This document shows, in pieces, positions 1 through 9,677 of a DNA stretch of 55,651 bases. Origin of the DNA: Bacillota bacterium (GTDB taxonomy: Bacteria > Bacillota > Sulfobacillia > JACIYH01); NCBI GenBank assembly GCA_040757085.1, contig JBFLXJ010000003.1, positions 1 to 55,651 on the forward strand, in the 5' to 3' direction. A model generated the notes under the pieces. The model was not told the origin of the DNA. It saw only the letters and a program-made list of their open reading frames with translations, and did no database searches. A program made the translations under genes and the position numbers. Numbering within the stretch: the first letter of the stretch is position 1; every line of letters starts with the position of its first letter.

Positions 1-76
1 GCTTACCGCGTGTAACTACGCACTTCGCCGTTCCCACCCGGGGTCTACACCCTGAAACCCGCACCGCTACTGCGTA

Positions 77-517
77 TCACCGTCGGCCGCGTGCCCACAT
101 GTGCCTCCAAACTGTCGAACTCCGGTCGTACCAGCCCTGAAGAAACTGCAGGTAGCCCGGGTCGCAGCGGGAGAACTTGCGTACCACGTACCTGAGCTGC
201 ACCTTCCGGCCATCCCGGAGCTCGAAGGACAGCCTGTACTCCGACCAGCTTTCGTTTCCGGGCGACCCCACCTCCCTGGCTTCCTTCAGATACCCGAGTA
301 GACAGGCGAGGATCCGGGGGTCGGCCACCCTCCTCGGGGAAGCTGACTCACCAGAGCGCGTCACCGGCTCCCACTCCACCGCCTTCGCCCGGCCCGCCAG
401 TTCCCGCGGGGTCAGCGGTGCCTCGGATCGCAGGGCACAGCCCCCCGCCAGCAGGAGCACCACCACGCTGAGCCATACCAGCGACTTCTTCACGGCATGA
501 GCGACAAACCCTCTCAT
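77..517 (-). CDS. small predicted lipoprotein, unknown function
   Basis: This 146-residue protein has a basic N-terminus, a hydrophobic segment (about residues 13-25) and a lipobox LLAGGC, so it is probably exported and lipid-anchored at Cys27. The mature part has no fold I recognise; it contains scattered Arg/Glu and two Cys and ends in an Arg-rich tail. The chosen ATG is preceded by a G-rich stretch (GAGCGGGGGG) at suitable distance; an internal GTG at codon 9 is an alternative. It is the most downstream gene of the minus-strand lipoprotein cluster and follows a decayed scrap of the NPxCG small-protein family (605-646), so it may once have been the second gene of a similar cassette. Confidence 0.55.
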   Translation of the reverse strand: MRGFVAHAVKKSLVWLSVVVLLLAGGCALRSEAPLTPRELAGRAKAVEWEPVTRSGESASPRRVADPRILACLLGYLKEAREVGSPGNESWSEYRLSFELRDGRKVQLRYVVRKFSRCDPGYLQFLQGWYDRSSTVWRHMWARGRR

Positions 518-604
518 CAGACAGCCCCCCGCTCAATGCGCACCGGCTCCTCACCGGCCGCACGAGAACACATCCGCAACGACCCGGCAGGGGCCGGTCC
601 TCGC

Positions 605-646
605 TCAGCGTCCGCCTGTTGACGATTCGACGCCAGGGGCAGGGTT
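605..646 (-). pseudogene. scrap of the NPxCG-type small protein gene
   Basis: On the minus strand this stretch reads NPAPGVES and then a stop, and its bases align with the 3' end of the small gene at 4810-4918 (aaccctgcc...ctcgaat...ggacgctgag) with several small deletions. The intact relative is 12699-13133, whose end reads NPECGLQFLDCRW. I read it as the decayed tail of a third copy. It is short, so chance similarity is not fully excluded, but it sits just upstream of a lipoprotein gene as the other two copies do. Confidence 0.4.
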
Positions 647-1814
647 ACCGCAACCCGTAGACCACCAGGCGGTCGTCATTGACCCGCAGAACCCGCCTGC
701 CATCGCCGCTCACGTACCACCCTCGGCACCAGTACCCCACCTCGGCACTGCAATTGAACGGGCTCGTCGTCGACCCGGCTACCAGCTCGGCACTGTCTCC
801 CCTTACGTACACAAGGTCCTCCTCGCCATCCCGTATCCGCAACGCAAAATACCCGCTCCCCTGCCCGGGCACGGCGAGAGGCCAAATCCCGGCGGGCACA
901 GAGATTACCTCACGCCTCTCGGCGAGGTTGAAGATCGCCGGTCCCGGCTCCACCAGCGAACCGGTGGGGTAATGGACTGTCGCCACGACACCCTTCTGCC
1001 CGACCGCGCTTATTCTCACGTACCACGGCCACCGCGCAAGGACTTCTCCCTCCCCCCCGCCGGATACTCTGACTGCCAGCACAGAAGCCGTGGGAAACGG
1101 CTTCGGCGGATTTGCGACCCAGGCTTCGTTACTTTCGGGCTCCAGGTAATCGTTGTGATACACCCACAACCTGTCGGGGTCCAGCCAGCCGACGCAGCGT
1201 ACCATTCCGTCCAGCCCGTCCCGCGTGAACACCACCCGGCCAGATCCAGACCGCGAAGGGTCGACCACCATCACTATGGACTGGTCCACCGCAAGACTCA
1301 CCGATGACCGGGCCTGCACGAGTACCGCCAGCCTGTCCCCTTCGGGGGACCATGCCAGACCTTCCACCCGAGGCAGCGTACTTTCTTCGGGCGCTTCCCC
1401 GGCGGCACCGCCTAGTTCCGCCCTCGGTAGAATCAGGCGATGGCTTCCGTCCGGTTCCACCACGCCGAGCCCCTCAGGAGACGCGAACGCCAGGCGTCCC
1501 TTCCCGTCGCCGTAAACCAGGTATGCCTTCTGGTCAACGGTCCGGGTGGCCCCCGTCCTCAGGTTTGCTATCGTAATCCCCGCAGCGCTGCTGAAAGCTA
1601 CGTCCTCGCCCGACACCCACGTGGCAGAACCCTCCGAGTCGGGATAAGGGGGGTTCGCAGGGTGCTTCGCCGGCCGGTTGTCCTCCGCAACGGCCTGCGT
1701 CACCACGTGGAACCGCACCGGATGAGTGCATGCGCTCAGTACAACCGCGGCCAGAAGCACCAGCAAGCCGACCGTTGCGCTGCGCCGCACCGAAGGGAGC
1801 CCCGCTTCTCTCAC
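645..1814 (-). CDS. lipoprotein with TolB/WD40-like beta-propeller
   Basis: This is a 389-residue exported protein. The N-terminus has Arg residues, a hydrophobic run and the lipobox LSAC, predicting lipidation. The body shows repeated blade-like strings such as LAWSPEGDRLAVLV and VSGDGRRVLRVNDDRLVVY, typical of TolB/WD40-like propellers that usually bind partners rather than catalyse. I chose the GTG at 1814 because AAGGAG lies 9 bases upstream; an ATG at 1844 is open but lacks this spacing. It is one of several propeller lipoproteins in the first 13 kb, all on the minus strand. The ligand is unknown. Confidence 0.7.
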   Translation of the reverse strand: MREAGLPSVRRSATVGLLVLLAAVVLSACTHPVRFHVVTQAVAEDNRPAKHPANPPYPDSEGSATWVSGEDVAFSSAAGITIANLRTGATRTVDQKAYLVYGDGKGRLAFASPEGLGVVEPDGSHRLILPRAELGGAAGEAPEESTLPRVEGLAWSPEGDRLAVLVQARSSVSLAVDQSIVMVVDPSRSGSGRVVFTRDGLDGMVRCVGWLDPDRLWVYHNDYLEPESNEAWVANPPKPFPTASVLAVRVSGGGEGEVLARWPWYVRISAVGQKGVVATVHYPTGSLVEPGPAIFNLAERREVISVPAGIWPLAVPGQGSGYFALRIRDGEEDLVYVRGDSAELVAGSTTSPFNCSAEVGYWCRGWYVSGDGRRVLRVNDDRLVVYGLR

Positions 1815-1901
1815 CGCGCACCACTCCTTCTCGTCCGAGGCCACCCCAGCCGAGTCCCGCGCTTCTCTTGTTCCTCCCGGCTAGCAGCGTCTCACCGTGC
1901 G

Positions 1902-3001
1902 CTACTCCGGCACAGGCCACCGCCAGCAGGTTATGACCAGTCCGTCTTCGCACACTCTCATCGTGTAGATGTGGCTCTCTGCGTCCGCGCCCGTCGGAAA
2001 CTCGCCCTGCGGCAGAACAAACCCGACGGCCCTCGGCTTCCCTCCCTGTAAACCGTAAAGCGCAGCGGAGCATCACCAGGACCCGGGACATCAAGACCCA
2101 CCACCGAGCCATCTTTCCCAACGGCGTATATGGCGCAGCACGGCAGTTCCACCGTTCGCCTCAGCGTGAACCGTCCCTTTTCGACCCAGAACTCGCGGTG
2201 GCTGTACACCCCATCCCGGGACACACCAGCTCCGAATGCGGTCCCCCTCGTGGTAAAGACAAGCTTTCCCGGGATGCCCTCCCGGTCGCACCGCACGAGC
2301 TCCCCGGCAGCATCGTAAACCACGCACGCGTCGAATGCCTCGACCGGGGCCCACTGCTCCATCGTAATTCCCGGCGCGTCTGGTGACACGACCGTCTGTT
2401 TTCTCAACCGCTCTATCCGGATGGAGCAGTAAACGTCGCCCGAGGGGGATACGAACGCGGACTCAAATCCTTGAACCAACTCCGATGCAGTCTCTGCCGC
2501 TACCCCCAGAATCGTCTTCGCCTCGCGGTAGGGTTCACGTTCCCAGAGTACCTCCCCGGACACGCTGTACATCCTGAGCGGCCCACCCAACGTGACCAAC
2601 GCCCCATTTGGGGCAAATCCCACAGGACGCCCCTGACGCAAACCGATGAACCGGCCCTGAATGTCATACAAACGTGTATCACCGCGATCCTCCACAGCTA
2701 CCGTCGGTCCCGGTCCGACGACGACGAGATTGGGAGGCGCTGCCCCGCCCGGCACGGGCATGTCGACCTCCATCATGCCCAGATACTTGTCCCCACCCCC
2801 GAGGCCGTCTTTGGACCAGGGCAGGAAGAGTTGCCATACCTGGTTCAATGGCGCCTCCTCAACCGGCAGCCCGACGAAGCTGACGTCCTCAGCCCGCGGT
2901 TCGAGGGCCTCGTTGAGCAAACCCGGAATCACGCGGGCTGCCCGGACTGCACCGGTGAGCACGACCAAACACAGCACGACAATCCATGCCCGCTTCTTCA
3001 C
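1902..3001 (-). pseudogene. secreted propeller-like protein, frameshifted near its C-terminus
   Basis: The protein begins MKKRAWIVVLCLVVLTG, a clear signal sequence without a lipobox, and continues about 315 residues with blade-like strands (LYDIQGRFIGLRQGR, MYSVSGEVLWEREPY). After RFTVY (near 2048) the frame turns into an Arg-rich tail that stops at 1958. Another frame continues the natural sequence: KPRAVGFVLPQGEFP, then TMRVCEDGLVITCWRWPVPE, stopping at 1902. Restoring one base near 2045-2051 joins them. It is thus a one-base deletion in an otherwise good gene, or a sequencing error. It is a paralogue-like member of the same lipoprotein cluster. Confidence 0.65.
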
Positions 3002-3123
3002 AGGTCACCCCCTCCGCCCGGTGGTCCTCAGCCGCCGAACCTTGGATTAACCGCTGCTCAACACATCTTGTCTGAGCCGCGCTACGCCAGTACTCAAGGC
3101 CGCACAGTACTGCACAGCGGCGG

Positions 3124-3537
3124 TCAGCGCGAGTCGAACCAAGCACGGGCCGCCATCGCTCCCGCAGTAACACAGGCAGCTGCGTAGACGACCGGGCTGG
3201 TCAACACCGCCAGCACGGACCGGAGCGGGATGAGGCCATAGACAGCAGGTAGATAGTGCCGCAGGGGTACCGCCAGTAAGAACGTAGCTAAAGCGATCAG
3301 CCAGGTCACCGTCCAATCAGTGCGGCCTGTAGCGGGGCTGCGGCATGCCGAAGCAAGAGCGATTCCTGTGAGGACGAGCAGCAGTACACGAACGTATCCC
3401 AGGACCGTGACCAGTCCGGTAACGGTGAAGGTCCTGCTGGTCACCTGAGCCATGACAGGTGCCCCGGTTGCCTCGAATACGCAGACAGCAAGGAACATCG
3501 CGGCCAAGATCACACAGCTACGCACCCGTGAACTCAC
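3124..3537 (-). CDS. small integral membrane protein, four predicted helices
   Basis: The 137-residue product has about four hydrophobic segments: an N-terminal signal-like helix, one near YVRVLLLVLTGIALASA, one near TWLIALATFLLAVPL, and one near VLTSPVVYAAACVTAGAMA. I cannot assign a family. The GTG at 3537 is preferred because GAGGGG lies 8 bases upstream. It lies between two propeller genes on the same strand, and a similar small membrane gene (9813-10259) sits beside another gene of the cluster, suggesting a recurrent partner role in the envelope. Confidence 0.55.
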   Translation of the reverse strand: MSSRVRSCVILAAMFLAVCVFEATGAPVMAQVTSRTFTVTGLVTVLGYVRVLLLVLTGIALASACRSPATGRTDWTVTWLIALATFLLAVPLRHYLPAVYGLIPLRSVLAVLTSPVVYAAACVTAGAMAARAWFDSR

Positions 3538-3595
3538 GGTTGCACCCCTCAGCACCCCAACTGCGCCATTTCGGCACCACAGCCCTCACCTAACC

Positions 3596-4813
3596 TCATC
3601 GCAGGCGCAGCAGCAAGACTTGCCCAATCTCCATTGTCCTTATTGCGGCATACGCGCCGCCAGGGCTTACATAAACATCACTGTAAGCGTCTGCCGTGTA
3701 AGCATACCTGCGAATGCGACCAGCACCGGCACTGCCTGGTGAAAGATCCACCACGCATATCTCCCCTTTGTTGCTCCCGCGCCTGAAGGAGTGCCACCAA
3801 ATGCCCCCGGTCGCGACACCCCAGTAAGCAAGGTGAGGTAATCCAGGTGACTCCCACATGCGCTCACCCGCGAGCGTAAAGACGCTCAGTCTGTTAGCCC
3901 CGCTTCTCTCCATCGATACCGCTACCAGGTCCGTTCCGGGAACTGCTCTGCCTTCGTACCGCTCGAAGCCTCGGGGCAGCACATGGCTCCAGAGCACCTG
4001 CCCGCCGTCGCACACTCGCTCAAGGGCCCTGCCTCTCAGCCGGATGTGGCCGCCTCCTTCGTCCAGAACCGCCACCAGCTGCACCCTCTCGGACAGAGAT
4101 TCGCTTGCCGGCGGGGGCAACGTGAACCGCACTAACTCGCGGCCCTGGAGGTCGAGCAGCACCGCTGCTTCCCCGCCACTGCTTTCGCGAGAGGTGATTA
4201 GTACGCGTTCCTCGCCCGACACTTCGTGGGGCTGGGCCCGCGCAGCACCCGCGAGATCCCGATGCCAGACCACCTGCCCGCTCTCCGCATCGATCAAGAA
4301 CACCAAAGTCTTCTCATCGAACGGGTCGACCAGCGCGTTGATCAGCACCCACCGGCCGTCTTCGCTCATGTACGGGTACGGGTCGTAGAGCAGGCCAAAC
4401 TTCTACCGAATCTGGCCACCACTAACGTAAACCACAACTCCCTCGGATCTCGCACGCACGTCCCCGCCGCGGGCCACCCACTTGGTCCTCGCGACAACCA
4501 GCGGGATGGCGTCCGTGGCCACCCTGGCCGCGTAGATGCCACGCAAGAAGCCGGTAGACCAAACTCGCTCCTCGCCCTCCGAAGGAACCGCAACCTCCCA
4601 AAGCGCGGAGCCGTCTGCTGTGCGGTAACAGCGGAGATGTCGGTTGCCCGCAAGCACCAGCAGGTACCCATCCCGCAGAGCTTCGTATCCACCCCCGGGC
4701 GCAGGAATGCGGGCAATTTCATGCAGCGGCTGGTCCAGAAATTGGTGGCCCGAACAGGCCAGCAGTGACACGAGCAGGATCACCGCTAGAGCGCAAGCTC
4801 GTCTCTGCGTCAT
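3596..4813 (-). pseudogene. PQQ-like beta-propeller lipoprotein with in-frame amber codon
   Basis: The gene starts at ATG 4813 (MTQRRACALAVILL, lipobox SLLAC) and runs to 3596, but a TAG at 4403-4405 interrupts it in the same frame. The two halves are otherwise continuous and align without gaps to the intact paralogue at 11461-12708. There VLWEKG stands where this gene reads IR-stop-KFG, so the amber replaces a conserved Trp (TGG to TAG). Blade motifs such as LIDAESGQVVWHRDL are PQQ-propeller-like. The start overlaps the stop of the small-gene remnant 4810-4918 by ATGA. It is most likely a recent pseudogene; stop-codon read-through is possible but unsupported. Confidence 0.7.
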
Positions 4814-4918
4814 ACGCACGTGTGCCCCCAGTCACTCAGCGTCCACCGACAGTCGACAAATTCGAGGCCACAGGCAGGGTTACGTATAACGGATGTAGTC
4901 GTCGAACCGGAGCCTGTC
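4810..4918 (-). pseudogene. 3' remnant of the NPxCG small protein gene
   Basis: In one frame the minus strand reads RFDDYIRY, and two bases are missing before it resumes as NPACGLEFVDCRWTLSDW and a TGA stop. This matches the end of the intact 144-residue protein at 12699-13133 (FRFTDYLRYLNNPECGLQF). Nothing upstream of 4918 continues the match, so the 5' part is lost. Its stop overlaps the start of the following lipoprotein by ATGA, exactly as in the intact cassette, which shows that the pair was duplicated as a unit. Confidence 0.65.
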
Positions 4919-5340
4919 GTGCAAACGCGAGGATAACCGTGTGAAGGGGGAACAGGTGAAGGTCGGTGGCTCGGGTCGTTCCCCGTTGGCCCTCGCACGA
5001 GGCATTTTCCTGCTCCCTTCACCCCTTCGTCAGGCCGCCAGGGCCGGTCTCGTCCTGTGAGGGCAGAATAAGCCCAGGTGCTGGTTGCTTGTTGCTGAGG
5101 TCTTGAAGGTGGTCAAGCGTTAGCCTACCCGAGGGGCTGGTGCTGCTGCTTTGTTCTGCATACCCAAATGCTTTCCTGTTTGTCCGGGTACTCTCGCAAA
5201 ACGCACTGATGGGTCTGCGCGCCGTGTTTCCCGGTCCTGACCGGTGCCCGGTGCAGTTTCGGGAGAATCTCGTGTCGGCTTGGCGGTCGTTGGTGCGGCA
5301 AGTGGTTGCGTGCCTGATGGGCTGGATCTGCTGGCAGATG
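4919..5340. other. no gene seen
   Basis: Open frames exist on both strands but none has a plausible composition, ribosome site or family motif. The stretch separates the remnant small gene from the DUF1287 remnant and is probably decayed sequence. Confidence 0.4.
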
Positions 5341-5772
5341 ATTGCAGTCCTCTTCACGGGCGACACCCGCGTTGTGGATCACCATGAGGAGCCTCGAAGC
5401 ACCCAGCCTGTCTGACACAATCCCGCAGTGGACCCGGTCGCCCGGCAGCCGCCCGCCAGTACACCACATCTCCCCACCACCATTCACCCCGGTCCCGGGG
5501 CGCCAGGGAAAGCGTCAGGCTGCGGCCGTGGCGCTCGAAGAACCGCATCTGGTTCTGCACACGCCGGTGGTCGATGTTGGGATGCGGGCCCTTCAGCCCC
5601 CACAGCTGCGGGTAAAGCACGCCTCCAGCTCAGCCACCCTGGACCGCAGCTCGCCTGCCTCCCTCACTGCTTCCGCTGCTTGTTTTCCCCACCCCAGGCA
5701 GCTGGCAAGCGGAAGTGCGACGAGTACAAGGCCCACAGAAGCCCGGGTTTTCTCCGCCCTGTCCCTGAAGCG
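5341..5772 (-). pseudogene. DUF1287 (NlpC/P60-like) lipoprotein remnant
   Basis: Three frames carry pieces of one protein. The first reads VGLVLVALPLASC (a lipoprotein signal) and a short coiled-coil AEAVREAGELRSRVAELEA. The second begins VLYPQLWGLKGPHPNIDHRR and goes on through MRFFERHG to GDVVYW, which is diagnostic of DUF1287 proteins. The third reads HCGIVSDRLGAS and MVIHNAGVAREEDC, the usual end of that domain. The region that in the family carries the catalytic Cys (around RGVCTD) is absent, and at least two frameshifts separate the pieces. Family members are thought to be cell-wall-related papain-like enzymes. This copy cannot be functional. Confidence 0.65.
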
Positions 5773-5851
5773 ACGTCACCTCACCCCACCACCCTGGCCC
5801 GTGACCTCCATATCGGCCGTCCTGCAGTACCTGCCGGCTCCCCCTCCTGTG

Positions 5852-7441
5852 CTACCTGGCCGGCCGTATCCTGAGCAGTGCCGTGCTCGCCGACCCATCC
5901 GGGGCAAGAGTCTCTACAATAAAGGCCAGGTAGCGGCCATCCGGGGACGGGGCCAGCTCGGCACGCAAGACACCCGCGCCCTCGAGGACCGAGACCACCC
6001 CACCATCGAGGGAAAACACCCGCAGTTCACCCGCACGGTACTCCCTACCGGGAAGTACGACGCGCCCCGCGAGGGCATCATTGCCAAGCCAGACTACCGG
6101 CGCGTCGACCTCGCCGAGCATCACCGGAGCACCCCAGGAACCGGCCAGCTTCCGGACCACGCCCACCCGGAGCGAACCCTCACCACCGGGAGAAGGAACA
6201 GAAAACGCCAGGGCCCCACCGCGGGGAGCCCACGACAGGGGGATCTTGTCTCCCCCGCCCTCGGTGCGTCCGGTAACCTGCGCGACCGTCCATTTCCCGT
6301 TCCGCTCCTCAGCCACATGGACGTCGCAGGACACGCGGAAACCGCCCGTCCTGTTGCCCTCCACGGTACCCGCCCCGAAGGCCAACGCATCGCCCGCGGG
6401 CGACCAGACCGGAAGGCCGTAAACCAGCTTCCCCGGTAGACTGACGTATTCCACCCGGCCGGACTTCACTTCCAGGATCCCCACCCTGTACGCGATGGGC
6501 GGAATCAACTCCTCCTCCGGGCCGAGAAAGGCATCAGCCTTGCCGTCCAGGGCCAGGAAGGCCACCCGCGACCCGGCCGGCGACCAGACAGCCCCGAACG
6601 CGCATCCCTTCTCAGGGGCCACCTTGCGCACCACTTCAGCCGTATCCGTCCGCACGATCCCGAACCACCGCGTCACCTGGCCCTCGACCACCTGGTAGAG
6701 GTAGTGAATACTGTCAGGGGACCAGCTCGACCCGATCCCCACGAAGGGGAACTCGTAGGCGGGAACTCCGGGCAACCTGAGCCTCTGCCCGGTGCGGAAG
6801 TCCATCACGCTGGCGCCATCATTGTCGTAAAGGACAGCCCTCGTGCCGTCAGGAGACATCCTGAACACCGCATTTACCCGCTCGGCCACCTTGTACACCC
6901 CGCGCTCATCCGCACCGGAGGGTTCCGCGTCGTACCGCCAAAGAGGCCCCATCACGCTGTCCTGCAGCGAAGTAAACACAATCGACTTGCCCCCCGCCAG
7001 GGGCGCCCACATGTAAAAATGCTCCGGTGTAACACCCTCCTTGAGGGTCAGGACTGCGCGGCCCTCCCAGGCACCCCCGGCCTGGCACGAAAACCGCAGG
7101 ATGGACTCGCCTCCCTCGTGTCTCGCCAGCGCCAGTAACTCGCCCTCGCCCACCCACATCAGACCATACAGTTGCCGGAACGGTCCGGCTGCGGCCACGT
7201 TCGCCTCCGCGCGCACCTCTACGACGCCTGCCTCCCCGGGCGTCCACTCACGCGCGGGAACTCCGCCTCCCCCTCCCGCTCCCGGCGCCCGCCCGCCGCC
7301 AGGCACCCCGCCCCCGCCCGGCTCGCTGCCTCCTGGCGGCTCCCCGCCGACCGCCGGACCCGGCCCGCACCCCGTCAGGCACGGCGAGCAGACCACCGCG
7401 AGGCAGGCAACCATCATCACCACCAGCGCAACCCGAGCCAC
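5852..7441 (-). CDS. large TolB-like beta-propeller lipoprotein with Gly/Pro linker
   Basis: This is a 529-residue protein with a signal sequence, lipobox LTGC, then a linker of Gly, Pro and Glu (about residues 27-65) that would lift the globular part off the membrane. The remainder is rich in blade motifs: RMSPDGTRAVLYDNDG, SWSPDSIHYLYQ, VWSPAGSRVAFLALDG, SWAPRGGALAFSV and PSPDGRYLAFIVET. These are TolB/DPP-type propeller repeats. The GTG start is supported by AGGAGG about 8 bases upstream. It is intact, unlike several neighbours. The family usually acts as a binding scaffold at the cell surface; the partner is unknown. Confidence 0.75.
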   Translation of the reverse strand: MARVALVVMMVACLAVVCSPCLTGCGPGPAVGGEPPGGSEPGGGGVPGGGRAPGAGGGGGVPAREWTPGEAGVVEVRAEANVAAAGPFRQLYGLMWVGEGELLALARHEGGESILRFSCQAGGAWEGRAVLTLKEGVTPEHFYMWAPLAGGKSIVFTSLQDSVMGPLWRYDAEPSGADERGVYKVAERVNAVFRMSPDGTRAVLYDNDGASVMDFRTGQRLRLPGVPAYEFPFVGIGSSWSPDSIHYLYQVVEGQVTRWFGIVRTDTAEVVRKVAPEKGCAFGAVWSPAGSRVAFLALDGKADAFLGPEEELIPPIAYRVGILEVKSGRVEYVSLPGKLVYGLPVWSPAGDALAFGAGTVEGNRTGGFRVSCDVHVAEERNGKWTVAQVTGRTEGGGDKIPLSWAPRGGALAFSVPSPGGEGSLRVGVVRKLAGSWGAPVMLGEVDAPVVWLGNDALAGRVVLPGREYRAGELRVFSLDGGVVSVLEGAGVLRAELAPSPDGRYLAFIVETLAPDGSASTALLRIRPAR

Positions 7442-7949
7442 AAAGCACTCCTCCTCGTACGACCCTCACCCAGCAAGACGTCCCGGAACACGACCACGTT
7501 TCAGCACAGCAGCCCGCCGAGCGCTCAAACCGGGCCGGCAAGACCGGCACCTCCACGGCACAGCCACAGGGCACCACACAGCCACGCCAGGACTTCCAGA
7601 AGCACACCGGCCAGCTCCGGCGTCGCTGCGGCGCGACCACGGGAAGCACCAGCGATTCCGATTCCTCGGCCGGGCGCGTCGGCACGTCCACGCCCAGGTG
7701 ACCCACCCCCAGCGTCCGCCGCCCTCCCGCCTTGTACCTACCCGGGTACGCGGCTGGCAGGCGATGCCACCACCTACCTATAGAGAAGACGTCCCGGCGA
7801 AGGCCTCCGTTGCATGCCCCCCGGGACCACCTGCCACGCCGCCGGGGTGGGTATCGGGAACGGGACGGTCGGGCGGCGTGTTGAGGTACGAGATAACACG
7901 ATAGGGAACCAACGCGTTAAGTTTCCGGGAGTGGCCCGGTGGGCCGTGC
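7442..7949. other. about 500 bases without a convincing gene
   Basis: Open frames on both strands here have compositions expected from GC-rich noncoding or decayed DNA (Arg/Pro/Ser or Cys/Trp-rich) and no family motif. I see no tRNA, strong terminator or repeat. It separates the S41 protease gene from the propeller gene downstream of it on the minus strand. Confidence 0.4.
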
Positions 7950-9677
7950 TCATTCCCCGCCAAGGGCGACTCGCAGACATTCCCGCAGCGCTGCATCGTA
8001 CTCCAGGTTGGGCCCATCGCCCAAAGGCACTCCTTTGGCCAGGGCCTCGGCATATCGCACCAGATCTTGCGGGTCAGGCTCGGCCAGAACATCCGGAGTC
8101 GTATGGGTTTCCTCGTTTGCCGTAAAGTCCGCGTTGAGGCCCATCCTGCTGGGGAACAAGATGGCCATCCTGCTGTTGGGCAGTACCATGATCACGGGAG
8201 TGGATCCTCCACCGTCTCCCCCTGAGCGTTCACCGACCACGGTCGCCCAACCCGAACCTTTGCAGAACGACGCAAACCCTTCTGCAGCTGAGAACACTTT
8301 TCTGTCGACCAGCAAGAAGATTCGTCCCTCGTACGGGAACTCGCGGGACGGTTCTATGACCATGGTGTATTTGCCGATATTTCCAAACGAATCGGTGAGG
8401 GTCTCAGGAGGCAGGTTTGCGATCTGGGCGGGGGTAAGGTACCGTGATAGGTCAGACTTGTCTACGACGACCCCTTCTCCGCGGAAGCCTTCGATGGTCT
8501 GGCCGAATTCCTTGTTAGCTCTAAGGAACCGAGCTATGTAGTCACCCGATCTGGCCACGCTTCCACCGGAGCAACGAACGGGCCCGGTCGCCAGCGGTCT
8601 GACTATATTCAGCATCCAGAAGCGGTCGTCTCCGCCGCGGTTTCCACGGATATCTATGATAAGCGAAGGTACGTCCTTGATCTCGGCGAAGAACCTGTTC
8701 AGAACCGCCTTATCGCCTTGGGAGACCTCGTACTGAGTCATCCGGCTTACGTGCATGTATGCCACTCTGCCGTCAGCCAGGTATCCGGTATAGACGTTGG
8801 ACCCTTTCTGAAGGAGGTTTGTCGGAAAGACCGGGTCCACAAGGTTCTTCCGCCGGACCAGGTCGACTCTCGCCTGAACATAAGTCTTATCTGGATTCTC
8901 GAGCACAACATCGTACATCTTAGACATATCGGTGACCAGCAGTTGATGCATGTAGACTCGCCGGTGACCCGGATCGTAGGACAGAGGGGTAGTTCCCCTG
9001 AGGGCCGCAACGAACTCGTGCACGGGCGTGCCATTGATCCTCACGACTTTCTGGCCCGGAGATATCCCCTTGGCCTTTCCCTCTTCGAAAACGTTCACCA
9101 CGTAGTACTCGCCTCGAACGTAGAAAGCCTGGAAGGGTAGCACCTTTTTCGGCCGCAATCCGCTTACGAAAAGGTCGAACCATTTCTTTACGGTTTGAGC
9201 GTCCGTCTTGGCAGCCTCGTCCAGCCACGGCTCCATGTGTGCGGGCATGGAGACTATCTGGTCGTACACCTGGGGATTGAGAATAGTTGTGTGTCCGTTG
9301 TTTATTAGGAGCAGGATTCTCCCGATTTCCTTAGCGAACTCTCCATCCGTCTTGGTCCGACGGACCGCATCCTCGAACTCCTGCTCGTGGGCAAGCCAGT
9401 CATAACCCTCGACCCTGGCTTTCAGGGCGAGATACGGATGATTCTCCCGCAGGATGTGGAACATGTACCGGAAATCCTCGAGTTTCTGGTCGGTGGTGAG
9501 CTGGTTGCCCGAGCATCCGGGGAGCAAAACGCTCAACGCGCATGCAACAGCCAGTACCGTGGCCAAAGCCGCTACGGACAGGGGCATACGGTGCCGGAGA
9601 GTTCTGCGACTCAGTTGTGTTTCACTCCCAAGTGGCAAACCCGGCGAACGTCGCAGTGACTCACCTACCCGCCGCAT
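7950..9677 (-). CDS. S41-family peptidase lipoprotein
   Basis: This is a C-terminal-processing-peptidase-like serine protease (family S41). A hydrophobic segment ending in LLPGC predicts a lipoprotein exposed outside the membrane. A PDZ-like part lies around GKAKGISPGQKVVRINGTPV, and the protease core includes SLIIDIRGNRGG and VDRKVFSAAEGFA, where the Ser of FSAAE is the expected nucleophile. The N-terminal region (EDFRYMFHILRENHPYL) is typical of the S41 subgroup often annotated as carboxyl-terminal protease. Start choice is uncertain: ATG 9677 has a G-rich sequence upstream; 9746 and 9587 are also open. It is intact and stands alone between propeller-type genes. Confidence 0.85.
   Translation of the reverse strand: MRRVGESLRRSPGLPLGSETQLSRRTLRHRMPLSVAALATVLAVACALSVLLPGCSGNQLTTDQKLEDFRYMFHILRENHPYLALKARVEGYDWLAHEQEFEDAVRRTKTDGEFAKEIGRILLLINNGHTTILNPQVYDQIVSMPAHMEPWLDEAAKTDAQTVKKWFDLFVSGLRPKKVLPFQAFYVRGEYYVVNVFEEGKAKGISPGQKVVRINGTPVHEFVAALRGTTPLSYDPGHRRVYMHQLLVTDMSKMYDVVLENPDKTYVQARVDLVRRKNLVDPVFPTNLLQKGSNVYTGYLADGRVAYMHVSRMTQYEVSQGDKAVLNRFFAEIKDVPSLIIDIRGNRGGDDRFWMLNIVRPLATGPVRCSGGSVARSGDYIARFLRANKEFGQTIEGFRGEGVVVDKSDLSRYLTPAQIANLPPETLTDSFGNIGKYTMVIEPSREFPYEGRIFLLVDRKVFSAAEGFASFCKGSGWATVVGERSGGDGGGSTPVIMVLPNSRMAILFPSRMGLNADFTANEETHTTPDVLAEPDPQDLVRYAEALAKGVPLGDGPNLEYDAALRECLRVALGGE

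Noticed and set aside
4403-4405. Pyrrolysine at the amber codon
   Set aside because: The paralogue has Trp here, no pyl genes are in the window, and other genes nearby are broken by TAA and frameshifts, so plain decay is simpler.
5019-5415. Overlapping open frames on both strands
   Set aside because: Neither has a ribosome site, family motif or natural composition.
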